NCBI GenBank assembly: GCA_012837715.1
Contig: DUQR01000025.1
Span: 1-64,000, forward strand
Source of the DNA: Bacillota bacterium
Lineage (GTDB): Bacteria > Bacillota > UBA4882 > UBA10575
Length of the DNA stretch: 64,000 bases
Reading direction: 5' to 3'
In this document: piece after piece, positions 1 to 8,390 of the stretch
Numbering within the stretch: position 1 is the first letter of the stretch
How the letters are laid out: each line of letters opens with the position of its first letter
Notes under the pieces: model-generated
What the model was told of the DNA's origin: nothing
Seen by the model: the letters and a program-made list of their open reading frames with translations, nothing else
Database searches by the model: none
Position numbers and translations under genes: made by a program

Positions 1-79
1 CCCTGATTGTGTCTGCTACACTTAAGTCATATTTAATATATAGTTTCACTGCTTTAATACGATCTTCGTATGAGTACAT
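1..79 (-). CDS. IS3-family-like transposase OrfA, N-terminal part only
   Basis: Reading the minus strand from an ATG at 79 gives MYSYEDRIKAVKLYIKYDLS and then VADTIR before the window ends. The charged helix and YDLS pattern match the start of the helix-turn-helix OrfA proteins of IS3/IS150-type elements, which bind the IS ends. An AGGAGG ribosome site lies about 6 bases upstream. Only 26 residues are visible, so subfamily and intactness cannot be judged. Confidence 0.6.
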   Translation of the reverse strand, partial: MYSYEDRIKAVKLYIKYDLSVADTIR

Positions 80-121
80 GGACATCCTCCTGACTATTCC
101 AAGTCCAGGATTTTGTCCGCA
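1..121 (-). mobile_element. End of an IS3-family-like insertion sequence
   Basis: The minus strand here holds a transposase start (1-79) preceded by AGGAGG, then about 40 bases of leader that would contain the element's terminal repeat. The exact tip is not provable. A TG dinucleotide on the minus strand at 121/120, followed by CGGACAAAATCC, is a reasonable guess because IS3-family ends usually begin with TG. The adjoining Fe-S gene fragment starts right at this boundary, which suggests the element inserted into it. Confidence 0.6.
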
Positions 122-340
122 CCCCCTACTGGTGATTTTTCTTTTGCTAAATCAAGTATTAGAATTGTTAAGAAGAAAGATGAAGAAGGCTATATTGTGG
201 AACTACTCGAGAATGATGATGCTGGTATTGCCTGCGATCACTGTCAAGGACTTGAGACACCTTTATGTATACAGTATTGTTTACATAGCGAATATTTGCA
301 AGAAATATTAGATGAGTTTATCAGCAAGAAAAATGATTAA
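113..340 (+). pseudogene. 5'-truncated 4Fe-4S ferredoxin-like protein beside AOR
   Basis: The 75-codon reading frame contains CDHCQGLETPLCIQYC, half of a 4Fe-4S cluster motif, after SSIRIVKKKDEEGY. In HycB/CooF-type electron-transfer proteins found beside aldehyde oxidoreductases, a similar segment (SRIxVxK, then CxxC, then CxxxC) follows an N-terminal CxxC...C block. That block is missing here: the frame runs straight into the IS end, and the only start is a TTG inside IS-like sequence. The protein also ends soon after the cysteines. The best reading is an electron-transfer partner of the downstream oxidoreductase whose 5' end was removed by the IS. A genuine small one-cluster protein remains possible. 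Confidence 0.5.
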
Positions 341-527
341 ACCGCACTCTTCACACAGATCATAAATGATTCAAGACCGATTGACGCTATAGAGGCTTTT
401 TCCCTTTGTAACCAATTGAAAAGGATTCCGACACAACATATACGATCAATATATTATTTTGGAATGGTTAAAGCAATGAACAACGCAAAAAGCCCTATTA
501 ACAAGAAAAGGAGGAGGCAAACTATTT

Positions 528-2456
528 ATGTCGGAGAATTTATATGCTTATGCTGGCAAAATATTAAGGATAAACCTCTCTACCGGCGAATTTTACACTG
601 AACCAACTTCTAAGTATATCGATGATTGGCTTGGTTCCACTGGTATTGCGATTAAAATCCTCTACGATGAACTACAACCATGGGTTACCCCCTACGATCC
701 GATGAATAAATTGATCTTCGGTTCCGGAGCATTGTTGGGCACTCCGGCCATCGGCGCCAATAAGATGAGCGTGAGCACGTTAGGTCCAGTTACCGGCGGT
801 TGGGCTAGCGGGCTTAGTGATAGTTACGTCGGCTTACATCTAAAATATGCCGGTTACGATCTCTTAGTAATCGAAGGAAGAGCATCGACTCCGGTTTATC
901 TATGGATTGAAGATGAGCGGATTAAGATCCGGGATGCTTCCCATCTCTGGGGGAAAACAACTTGGGAGACGCTTGACTCGATCCGGGAAGAACTTAACGA
1001 CCCGGATCTCCATGCCGTTTCCATTGGGCCCGCCGGAGAAAATCTGGTTCGAGGGGCCTGTATCATCCAGGATAAAAATAGAGCCTTCGGTCGATGCGGA
1101 TGCGGAGCGGTAATGGGTTCGAAAAATCTAAAAATGATTATCGCTAAAGGCTCCCACTCGATCAAAGTAGCTCAACCCAAACGTTTTATGACCGCAGTAA
1201 AAGAATATTTGAAATTGTTCGAAGGAAGTAATTTAGGGAAATACGGTACTCTACACTGCTACGGTAGGAAACAAGATATCTCCGGTAATAATTGGAAAAA
1301 CTGCCAAGAATCTTCCATTCCGGAGCATTTGTTTGAGAAAATGGATCCCAGAGTAACAGTGAAAAAATATGAGGTTGGCCCGGAAAGTTTTCCCGGATGT
1401 GGGGTTGGCGGATGTGGAAGGCGCCTCCACATAACTGAAGGACCCTACAAAGGTCTGAAAACTACCAGTAATCAATGGGAAACCTTCAGTACAATACAAA
1501 CCAGATTGGCTGTGGAAGAACCAACCTTTATGGTTCAGGCGAACGCCCTCTGTAACCAACTAGGATTGGATGTCAACCTCGTTGGCGGCGCAATTGGTTG
1601 GGCAATGGAATGTTTTCAGCGGGGAATAATCACGGAAAAGGATACAGGCGGCCTCAAATTAGAATGGGGCAATGCCGAACTTGTCTTGGCCTTGACCAAA
1701 AAAATAGCCTATCGGCAAGGATTTGGTAATCTTCTCGCCGAGGGATGCGCCCGGGCTGCCCGGATCATCGGTCGGGATAGTGATTATTATGCCATGCATA
1801 TAAAGGGACAAGACCTTTATGAAGTTTTACGCGGCTCAGTAGGGTGGTGCTTGGGGACAACGACCTCAACCCGAGGGGGCGGCCATACGACCGGGGCACT
1901 GATTACCGAGACTTTCCCCAATGACAATCAGGAAAAAGCCAGACAAGTGTTTGGTGTTGATGTTGAGGATCCATTAGATCCCTTGTCTTATGAGGGGAAA
2001 GCAGAGTTGGTAAAATATATGGAAGTCTCCCACCGGATCAATAACTCATTAGGAATCTGCCACTATAATACAATCTCAGTAGATATCAATTTTCTTAATC
2101 TCCCTCATCTCGCCGAGTTTTATTCTGCGGCAATCGGTCGTGAAGTCACTGTCGAAGAGTTCGAAGAGATTGCCATGAGACAATTAAACTTGGAAAAAGC
2201 ATTTAATTTAAGGTTTACCAATTTAGGCCGGGCCGATGATCTGCCGACACCACGCGATTTATCTGAACCCATCCCTTCCGGTAAACTAAAAGGCTGGAGG
2301 ATCGATAAAAAAGATTACGATCGCTTACTTGATGAGTATTATGAGCTTCATGGCTGGAATAAAGAAACAAGTTATCCAACCCGCGCCACACTCGTCAAAT
2401 ATGGGTTAGGAGCTGTGGCCGACGATTTAGAGAAGATTGGCAAATTAGGTGAATAA
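528..2456 (+). CDS. Tungsten-dependent aldehyde:ferredoxin oxidoreductase family protein
   Basis: This 642-residue cytoplasmic enzyme starts at an ATG behind GGAGG. It matches the AOR family along its length: an N-terminal domain beginning YAYAGKILRINLSTGE, the DKNRAFGRCGCGAVMGSKNLK tungstopterin segment near residue 185, and a C-terminal NNSLGICHYN cysteine. Family members oxidise aldehydes to acids, passing electrons to ferredoxin, using W-bis-pyranopterin and one 4Fe-4S cluster. The cluster loop reads SFPGCGVGGCGRR, so the usual CxxCxxxC is altered: one cysteine is absent and the remaining two are five apart. It is followed by a hairpin terminator. Aldehyde specificity cannot be told. Confidence 0.9.
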   Translation: MSENLYAYAGKILRINLSTGEFYTEPTSKYIDDWLGSTGIAIKILYDELQPWVTPYDPMNKLIFGSGALLGTPAIGANKMSVSTLGPVTGGWASGLSDSYVGLHLKYAGYDLLVIEGRASTPVYLWIEDERIKIRDASHLWGKTTWETLDSIREELNDPDLHAVSIGPAGENLVRGACIIQDKNRAFGRCGCGAVMGSKNLKMIIAKGSHSIKVAQPKRFMTAVKEYLKLFEGSNLGKYGTLHCYGRKQDISGNNWKNCQESSIPEHLFEKMDPRVTVKKYEVGPESFPGCGVGGCGRRLHITEGPYKGLKTTSNQWETFSTIQTRLAVEEPTFMVQANALCNQLGLDVNLVGGAIGWAMECFQRGIITEKDTGGLKLEWGNAELVLALTKKIAYRQGFGNLLAEGCARAARIIGRDSDYYAMHIKGQDLYEVLRGSVGWCLGTTTSTRGGGHTTGALITETFPNDNQEKARQVFGVDVEDPLDPLSYEGKAELVKYMEVSHRINNSLGICHYNTISVDINFLNLPHLAEFYSAAIGREVTVEEFEEIAMRQLNLEKAFNLRFTNLGRADDLPTPRDLSEPIPSGKLKGWRIDKKDYDRLLDEYYELHGWNKETSYPTRATLVKYGLGAVADDLEKIGKLGE

Positions 2457-2476
2457 AACAGCGACATGAGCGCAAC

Positions 2477-2510
2477 GCCCCCTATCGACATAGGATAGGG
2501 GGCTTATCAT
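2477..2510 (+). terminator. Rho-independent-type terminator after AOR
   Basis: A perfect 10-bp stem, GCCCCCTATC/GATAGGGGGC, with a 7-base loop starts 20 bases after the AOR stop. It is followed by a T-rich but interrupted tail (TTATCATTATT). Confidence 0.75.
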
Positions 2511-2532
2511 TATTAGGTGAGCACTACAAAGG

Positions 2533-2562
2533 AAAAAGCCTCCGTCTAGCCTATACAGAGGC
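2533..2562 (-). terminator. Terminator of the envelope operon
   Basis: On the minus strand GCCTCTG and CGGAGGC pair (one G-U) around an 11-base loop, followed directly by TTTTTCC. It lies about 50 bases past the stop of the last minus-strand gene of the 8.2-2.6 kb operon. Confidence 0.75.
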
Positions 2563-2613
2563 AAAATTATTACAATGCCGATTGGAGTATATCGACAACT
2601 ATTTATTAACAGG

Positions 2614-3540
2614 TTAGCGTGAGCAGTAACAAATGATCCGTCTTTCCCCTAGCTGGTTATAGACTTGCTCCAGGTGCAGCTCTGCTTCGCCCATCTTGAA
2701 AACGAGGCCGGCCCCAATACTTTTATAGAGCACAAACTCTTCGACCCGCTGATTACTCCCGATTACGCCTCCGGCGTCCACAAAAACAGCAGCGTTTAGC
2801 AGACCCAGAAACGGCAGGTCACTATAGGGGAATAAGGCCCATTGCCGCTCAACTGCGAGAGCCAGTCCCCGGTTTCCGGTCATTTCGTCCTTCCGATACC
2901 CGCGGATCAGATCCGCCAAATCGAAGTAGGGTGTAAGCAACTGCGTCTCTCTGGCGAATCCGAGCCATGGTCTGATCTTCAAATCGCCCAGAATTACCGG
3001 AAGCTTTAGGGTAGCGGTATAATATGAAGCGCCACTTTCCTTCACTTTACCGGCTACAGTCTTTAGCAGCAGCTTAACCTCCCGATCCCAATCAAAATAG
3101 AGTCGTTTACTGTAATCAAGAAAGACCAGTCTGGTTTGGACCCCTGTCCCATCCCGTTCTATTGCTCCGTAGAAAATCCCTCCGGTTAGGCTATGCCCGG
3201 CCGCTATTTGGTAACAGATCCTACCGGTTATTCCTTGTTGATGCGCATACCCCGGCACATACTGGTGCATCCAATACCCATAAAAAAGGCGCCATAGAAA
3301 AGGAGTAGTCTCATAAGAGGCCCCGATATAACTAAGCACTTTATCTCTTCCATAGTCATAGGCGATTCCCAATTGCGGGGTAAAATCACCCCATGGATAA
3401 GCATACTCCACCCCAATCGTGCTCTGATCAAAAGGCAAGATCAGGTGAAACTCAGCCCTCACCGGTAAATAATCGCTTAGCAATAACACCAGCGCCAGTA
3501 AGAAGACGCTCAGCGCCTTGTGAATCATTATTCTCCTCAT
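2614..3540 (-). CDS. Predicted outer-membrane beta-barrel protein (Omp85/surface-antigen-like C-terminus)
   Basis: The 308-residue product has a clear signal peptide (MRRIMIHKALSVFLLALVLL, cleavage after VRA) and then alternating hydrophobic/polar strands rich in Tyr, Trp and Gly. The C-terminal third has LIRGY, a GNRGLALAVERQW strand, a strand with AAVFVDAGGVIG, and KSIGAGLVFK. These resemble the RGY...G...E.R....FvDaG.v...GaG pattern of BamA/TamA-type barrels. No POTRA domains are present. It is the last gene of an operon with a Lol-like ABC transporter, which supports an envelope role. The start has AAGGAGAG six bases upstream. Resemblance to Omp85 is by motif only, so the exact family is uncertain. 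Confidence 0.65.
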   Translation of the reverse strand: MRRIMIHKALSVFLLALVLLLSDYLPVRAEFHLILPFDQSTIGVEYAYPWGDFTPQLGIAYDYGRDKVLSYIGASYETTPFLWRLFYGYWMHQYVPGYAHQQGITGRICYQIAAGHSLTGGIFYGAIERDGTGVQTRLVFLDYSKRLYFDWDREVKLLLKTVAGKVKESGASYYTATLKLPVILGDLKIRPWLGFARETQLLTPYFDLADLIRGYRKDEMTGNRGLALAVERQWALFPYSDLPFLGLLNAAVFVDAGGVIGSNQRVEEFVLYKSIGAGLVFKMGEAELHLEQVYNQLGERRIICYCSR

Positions 3541-3631
3541 TCTCTGCTCTCCTTTGCGCTTTTGCTTCGGAAGACTACATAATTATCCCGTATTTGTTGC
3601 TTACAATTATCCGCAAAACGATCTTCTACAC

Positions 3632-4642
3632 TCAGAATTTAGCTTCAATCTGGAACACATACTCCCGAGCAATGGGGTTTTTCCGCGCCGCGCTGTTTTT
3701 CCCGCCGCCAAAGTTGGTAATGACAATCTCCGGCGTAACCGTGTTGTCGCCAAGATACTTCAGGTTAATGATCCTAATCCAGCCACCGTCTTGAAGATGA
3801 AAGATTTTTTTAATTCCCCATTGCCATCTGCCAAAAAGCCCGGGTTCTCTACCAAGACTGGCAAATAGATAAGGACCCTGTGTATAGTAATACTCCATGA
3901 TGAAGGTAAGATAGGCGCCGGTATATACTCCGCCCAGCAAATATTTGCTAGTTTTTCCCGCAAACTCGGTGTTCATTCCCCCGTGAAGGCTGAGTCCATT
4001 CAAGAGATCCCAAGAAAACTCGGCCCCCCCTTGCCAGTGGTTAACCCCGTCTCGCCAAATATAGGATATAACCGTTTCCCAATCACCGGTCGCCAGCATT
4101 TTCCCTACTCTTAGCCAGCTGGCGCCGGAATGGGCACTTTCCCACGCCGCTCCAGCCACCAGGTCATACGGGGAAAATATAACTTTACTTTCCAGACCCC
4201 AAAAGGCGTCTTCCCTCCCCAGTGGGTAATTGGGGATAAAGGCCAGGCCTTTACCCCAGGTCCAGTCCTTCTTTCCCAGCTCCCATAGGGCTGATCCGGA
4301 GAAACCGCTGATTGTGGCTTGGTCCGTCTCCAGAAGAAAATCGGAAAAATGCCCTGTTATTTTCAGTTCATATTGGCAGGCGCCACGATAACCGGATAAA
4401 CTCAGTCCCATCTTGGTGTCGCTTTCAGTCTCGATCAAAAGTCTTTGCTGAGCAGGGAACTCTGCACTCACCTGATGATAGGCGAATTCAGTCTTGAGCG
4501 CACCGCTGAGCATCTCGACCCCGGCTAAGGCTTGGCTAGCGCTGACCAAGTAACCCCCTACGATCAACGGGAAACAAAGCGCCCCGCGAAGAAGCCACTG
4601 ACCTACTTTGTTTTGATCAATCTTCATCTTTCTCCACGTCAT
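3632..4642 (-). CDS. Predicted outer-membrane beta-barrel protein, unnamed family
   Basis: I do not recognise a named family. The 336-residue protein has a basic N-terminus, a long hydrophobic segment (LLRGALCFPLIVGGYLV) and a likely cleavage after SQALA. It continues as about a dozen short amphipathic segments with aromatic pairs and ends in EAKF. A C-terminal Phe is the usual signature of Gram-negative outer-membrane barrels. It starts 13 bases after the LolA-like gene and precedes a second barrel candidate. A start at 4627 (MKIDQNK) is also possible. I infer an outer-membrane location from the strand pattern, C-terminal Phe and context. Confidence 0.6.
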   Translation of the reverse strand: MTWRKMKIDQNKVGQWLLRGALCFPLIVGGYLVSASQALAGVEMLSGALKTEFAYHQVSAEFPAQQRLLIETESDTKMGLSLSGYRGACQYELKITGHFSDFLLETDQATISGFSGSALWELGKKDWTWGKGLAFIPNYPLGREDAFWGLESKVIFSPYDLVAGAAWESAHSGASWLRVGKMLATGDWETVISYIWRDGVNHWQGGAEFSWDLLNGLSLHGGMNTEFAGKTSKYLLGGVYTGAYLTFIMEYYYTQGPYLFASLGREPGLFGRWQWGIKKIFHLQDGGWIRIINLKYLGDNTVTPEIVITNFGGGKNSAARKNPIAREYVFQIEAKF

Positions 4643-4655
4643 GTTTATACAGCCC

Positions 4656-5411
4656 CTATTCCTTAACCAGAAGCTGAAACTTGCCCATCATTAAAGGATC
4701 AAAGGCCGTCTCCGGCAGTTCCCGCTTTTGAATGGAGAGATAATTCAGCACGGTCCGGCGATCCTTCTCATAAAGCTGGTTCCTAATCTCGATCGTCGCC
4801 ACTTCATGGCCGTTAAGCGATCGGTAATGGTCATAGCGCAATTCCTTTAAAGGTTCACCATGCACAGATAACAAGAGAATCTTCTCCACCACTACCCCGT
4901 TTTTCTCAATCCAAAGCTTGGCCCTTTGATAAGCGGTTTTCCTCTCCAAAGCCTCTAACGCCAATTGATAGTGGGTAGCGGTCTCTTCCATCGCTACTAC
5001 CCGGTAATCATGGAGATAATCAATCCCGACCGTCTCAGCGATCCCGGCTTCGCCAAAGAGCTTTTGCTGCGCGGAGATGCGCAAAGGGCGGTTTAACCCT
5101 TTCTGGTACATCCAAGTATTAGACCCAATGACGAGAAAAGACTGATCTATTAGCCTTTCCGGGCTGATAAAGGTCACCATCTGTTTTTTGGTGGCGTGCA
5201 GATAGACACGGACCTCAGCCGTTTGTTGCGTTTCCCCGTCAAAGGAATCCACCCGTAAGTTCAAAATGAACGAACCGGCGCCTAGACCCTGTCGGGCGTA
5301 GATCTCTTCCAGAATTCCCTTTGGATCTTGGGCTAAAGCTTTGAGCGATAGGCATAACAAAGAGGATACAACCACGCCGACCATTATTCTAATCCTCAGT
5401 CTGACTTTCAT
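4656..5411 (-). CDS. LolA-like outer-membrane lipoprotein-sorting protein
   Basis: The 251-residue product begins at an ATG with GGGGGG upstream. A signal peptide (IMVGVVVSSLLCLSLKALA-Q) is followed by a LolA/LolB-fold type domain: RVYLHATKKQMVTFISPERL, SFLVIGSNTWMYQKGLNRPL and ISAQQKLFGEAG. This is the pattern of COG2834-type lipoprotein-sorting proteins, which carry hydrophobic cargo across the periplasm. It lies between the permease gene and two predicted barrels, so it probably receives substrate from the ABC transporter. No lipobox is visible. The cargo, lipoprotein or lipid, cannot be told from sequence. Confidence 0.8.
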   Translation of the reverse strand: MKVRLRIRIMVGVVVSSLLCLSLKALAQDPKGILEEIYARQGLGAGSFILNLRVDSFDGETQQTAEVRVYLHATKKQMVTFISPERLIDQSFLVIGSNTWMYQKGLNRPLRISAQQKLFGEAGIAETVGIDYLHDYRVVAMEETATHYQLALEALERKTAYQRAKLWIEKNGVVVEKILLLSVHGEPLKELRYDHYRSLNGHEVATIEIRNQLYEKDRRTVLNYLSIQKRELPETAFDPLMMGKFQLLVKE

Positions 5412-5511
5412 GACTAACCCCCCTTTTTTCTTCTCAAATAAAGGGTGTCCCGGACAGACCCGTTCCCATTTCTTTCCCATCAACTTCCCTTCTTCTCTTC
5501 TGTGCCATCCT

Positions 5512-6714
5512 CTACAAATGGCGGAGTACATCCACTACGTTCAGCCGGGCCGCTTTAGTCGCTGGGATAAACGCCGACAACGCAGTGGCGGTTACCACCA
5601 GAATGAAGGGGAGAAGGCCGTTGGTCAGCGCCAGGTCAATATAGAGCGGCACCGGATCACTGATTGAAGGCGGGGTATAAGTAATGCCTCCTTGGTTGAT
5701 CAGATATCCGGCCAGCCATCCTCCAACTACGCCCAGTGTTCCCGCAATCAGGCTGAGGAACAGCCCTTCCAGGCTTAATAAAGCAAAGACCTGACGGCGT
5801 TTGGCGCCGATTGCCCTGACCGAACCGATCTCGCTCATCCTTTCAAAGAAGGCCATGGAAATAATCTCTAGGATGCTGAAGAAGACAATAATAAAGAGGA
5901 CAATCGAGATAAAGAAGAAAATGATCTCGTATAGGCTCCGAACCTGATGGTAGAAGGTGGCCAGATCCAGCCAGCTTTTAATCGTCACTTCGATCCCTTC
6001 CTCCTTAAACCGTTCTTGCAGCCAGGAGATGGTGGCCTCGGTCTGGCTGACCTCCGCTAAACTCACCACAAATTTATCTACACCATCCGTATTCAACATC
6101 CTCTGCGCATAACTGAGGGGTAGCATAATAAAAGCATTGTCCGCATCAGGATTACCCACAGAGAAAGCCCCGGTCACCTGTAGATTACCGGCATTGTACG
6201 CTCCATCCAAAGTGGTGGTCAGCAAGGAAACCCACTCCTCCTCATCCAGACCCAACTTCTGCTTGACTCCTTTCCCAAGAAGGACCCGGTCCACATCGCC
6301 CGCGAAGAGATTACTACCACTTACAATCAGGATATTTTGACTTTGGGCGCTCCCCGGTTCTATCCCCTTTCCTGACACTACCACACTGGACTTTTCAGTC
6401 CCCATAACCCCATAAACCGCCAATTCCGCGGAAGAGCTGATTACCGCCGGATTTTCCGCCAAGATTTCACCTATTTTACTGATTTCTTCTTTGTCTAACA
6501 GATGCCGTTCGTTATCCGTATTCTCCCAATACCCTTCTTTCGCGATCTGTAAATTACCATATTCCATCACCGCCATCATTTCCAAACCTTCGTAGGTGGC
6601 GGTGATATAGCCCTTAACCAAAGATAAAACCATCACACTTATGACGATAATTACTGCGCTCAGGAGCGAACGGCGTTTGTTCCGAAGCACATTACGCCAA
6701 GCGATCTTCCACAT
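5512..6714 (-). CDS. FtsX/LolC/MacB-type ABC transporter permease
   Basis: About 400 residues from MWKIAWRNVLRNKRR, the typical amphipathic start of MacB-superfamily permeases. One transmembrane helix follows (SLLSAVIIVISVMVLSLV), then a ~220-residue extracytoplasmic MacB_PCD-like domain (residues 45-265), then three helices with the conserved FERMSEIGSVRAIGAKR coupling loop. Such permeases extract substrates from the outer leaflet instead of moving solutes through a pore. The start codon overlaps the ATPase gene, showing translational coupling. The next gene encodes a LolA-like carrier, so a LolCDE-like role is the favoured reading. A single permease would act as a homodimer. Confidence 0.85.
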   Translation of the reverse strand: MWKIAWRNVLRNKRRSLLSAVIIVISVMVLSLVKGYITATYEGLEMMAVMEYGNLQIAKEGYWENTDNERHLLDKEEISKIGEILAENPAVISSSAELAVYGVMGTEKSSVVVSGKGIEPGSAQSQNILIVSGSNLFAGDVDRVLLGKGVKQKLGLDEEEWVSLLTTTLDGAYNAGNLQVTGAFSVGNPDADNAFIMLPLSYAQRMLNTDGVDKFVVSLAEVSQTEATISWLQERFKEEGIEVTIKSWLDLATFYHQVRSLYEIIFFFISIVLFIIVFFSILEIISMAFFERMSEIGSVRAIGAKRRQVFALLSLEGLFLSLIAGTLGVVGGWLAGYLINQGGITYTPPSISDPVPLYIDLALTNGLLPFILVVTATALSAFIPATKAARLNVVDVLRHL

Positions 6715-7399
6715 TCTCCACTCCCCCTTGATCTGCAAATACTCCGTCCTTGAGGAGGTAAACCCGGCGTGCGAATTGGTTCAGTGTCAAATCATGGGTC
6801 ACTATAACCACAGCCACCTGGTATTTCCGATTTAGATCCAGCAATAGCCGGATGATCCTCATTCCGTTCTCCGAGTCCAAATTGCCCGTAGGTTCATCCG
6901 CCAGAATTAGCTTTGGTCTAGTGACAAGCGCCCTGGCAATCGCCACCCGCTGTTTCTGTCCGCCTGATAGCTGCGAAGGTAACCTGTTCATCTGTTCCTC
7001 TAAGCCTACCTGCGTCAAAACCTCTTTTACCCGTTTCCGCCGCTCGTGGCGGCCTATTTTTTGGAGTAATAAAGGATACTCCACATTCTCACCAGCCGTT
7101 AGCACCGGAATCAACTCAAAAGACTGAAAGATTAGACCCACCTTATCGCGGCGCATAACCGTTCGTTCGCTGTCCGATAACCTGCTTAGCGGTTGCCGAT
7201 CCAGATAAATTTCGCCTGTTGTTGGTTGGTCGATCCCGGAAAGAAGATTAAGTAAAGTGGTCTTACCACTACCGGAAGGGCCATTGATCATCAGAAAATC
7301 TCCGGTCTCAATCTTAAAATCGACCTTCTTCAAAGCATACACCCGTTCAACCTGGTTCTGGTAGACTTTCTCCACACCTTTCGCCTCTAAAATAGCCAT
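6692..7399 (-). CDS. ABC transporter ATPase, LolD/MacB subfamily
   Basis: The 235-residue nucleotide-binding protein starts at MAILEAKGVEKVY behind AGGAAGGG. Walker A is GPSGSGKTT, the signature is LSGGQKQRVAIARAL, Walker B is LILADEPTGNLD, and the switch histidine lies in VTHD. NLD after Walker B and the short length are typical of LolD/MacB/FtsE-type ATPases. It overlaps the permease gene by about 23 bases. It powers the partner permease in the cytoplasmic membrane. Confidence 0.92.
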   Translation of the reverse strand: MAILEAKGVEKVYQNQVERVYALKKVDFKIETGDFLMINGPSGSGKTTLLNLLSGIDQPTTGEIYLDRQPLSRLSDSERTVMRRDKVGLIFQSFELIPVLTAGENVEYPLLLQKIGRHERRKRVKEVLTQVGLEEQMNRLPSQLSGGQKQRVAIARALVTRPKLILADEPTGNLDSENGMRIIRLLLDLNRKYQVAVVIVTHDLTLNQFARRVYLLKDGVFADQGGVENVEDRLA

Positions 7400-7413
7400 T
7401 TTTTCCCTTCCTC

Positions 7414-8199
7414 TCACTTCAGCTGGTTCAACCATTCCATCGCCCATGGACTTTGGGGATAAATCTCCAGCGCTTTATTAAAACAAGCCCGCGCCTCTTC
7501 TTCCTTTTTCAACTGACCATAGGCCTTTCCGAGCCAGAGATAGGAGAGGAAGAGATCAAACTCATCCTTACTCTCCAAGGCTTTCCGGAGCGCCTCGATC
7601 CCTTTTTCCACACTTCCGCCGCCGATCGCCGGCGCATTCAGGTAATAAACACCCAGCGCAATAAAGGCGGCATAGTTTTTCTTGTCGAGACTGATCGCCT
7701 TATTCAGTAGTTTAACGGCTTGCGGAGCCTTACTCATTGTATAGATGGCGCCGTTATAACTCATCAGCCGCATATAGGAATCGGCCAAAATCCGGTGGGC
7801 GTCGCTAAGGCCCTTGTTCGCTTTCAAAGCCTTCTCCGCCCAACGGCTGCACTCGGTGAAAGCCTGCGCGGCAGCCCGTTTCTCTCCTCTCATCTCCTCC
7901 AGTTCAGCTAGGGTAAACTCGACCATGGCCAACCAGTAATACTGCTCAGCCCCAGTAAGGCGTTGCCCAAAAAACTCCTTCACCGCCAGAAGCTTTTTTT
8001 TGGCCTCCTCCGTCGGCGCCTCCGCATTATAGAAGATCCGGCGCGCAGTTAAGTACCACGCTATCCCCTCTTTTAAGGCATCTTCCTGACCGCCTGGTCC
8101 CATGGCTATTACTGCCTGACAAAAGTAGACAAGCAAACAGAGTAATAGTACGGTAGTAACCACTCTTTTCCGCAAAATCGACCTTCTTTGATTGCCCAT
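7414..8199 (-). CDS. Exported tetratricopeptide-repeat protein heading the Lol-like operon
   Basis: From the ATG at 8199 (AAGGAGGG seven bases upstream) the protein has a basic N-terminus and a hydrophobic signal or anchor segment (VVTTVLLLCLLVYFCQAVIA). About 215 residues of helical repeats follow. At least two clear TPR units are seen near the C-terminus: FLSYLWLGKAYGQLKKEEEA and ARACFNKALEIYPQSPWAME. YYLNAPAIGGGS resembles a motif in some exported TPR proteins. It lies 14 bases before the ABC ATPase, so it is probably a periplasmic scaffold for this transporter. Its specific partner is unknown. Confidence 0.75.
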   Translation of the reverse strand: MGNQRRSILRKRVVTTVLLLCLLVYFCQAVIAMGPGGQEDALKEGIAWYLTARRIFYNAEAPTEEAKKKLLAVKEFFGQRLTGAEQYYWLAMVEFTLAELEEMRGEKRAAAQAFTECSRWAEKALKANKGLSDAHRILADSYMRLMSYNGAIYTMSKAPQAVKLLNKAISLDKKNYAAFIALGVYYLNAPAIGGGSVEKGIEALRKALESKDEFDLFLSYLWLGKAYGQLKKEEEARACFNKALEIYPQSPWAMEWLNQLK

Positions 8200-8289
8200 T
8201 TTCGTTCCCTCCTTCTTTTTACCACCAACCACCATGGTGATGACGTTTTATTCATTATGCACAGAGCCTTCTCTGGCTCTTAGTATATT

Positions 8290-8373
8290 AAAAACGAAGC
8301 CACTCTTCTTCCACTAGAAGATTGAAACTTCTTACGCTATTTGGGATGAGACGCTCTCCTCCTTTCGGAGGAG
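8290..8373 (-). ncRNA. Candidate structured leader, copy 1 (before the Lol-like operon)
   Basis: On the minus strand CTCCTCC-GAAA-GGAGGAG forms a 7-bp hairpin with a GNRA loop (8373-8356). About 45 conserved bases follow, including CCCAAATAGCG and CTAGTGGAAGAAG, then a GAAG...CTTC mini-stem ending in GTTTTT. A second copy at 10829-10913 has the same order and nearly the same length. The copy lies about 90 bases before the TPR gene. A cis-regulatory RNA or attenuator is inferred; I cannot match it to a known class. Confidence 0.45.
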
Positions 8374-8390
8374 GGAGGATCTCAACAAAA

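Noticed and set aside
9-311. Plus-strand 100-codon ORF across the IS end
   Set aside because: It runs antisense to the transposase start and across the IS boundary, with no recognisable domain; the 113-340 frame encodes the cysteine motif.
416-601. Small ORF upstream of AOR
   Set aside because: It overlaps the AOR start in another frame, and its sequence is low-complexity lysine/arginine-rich with no ribosome site.
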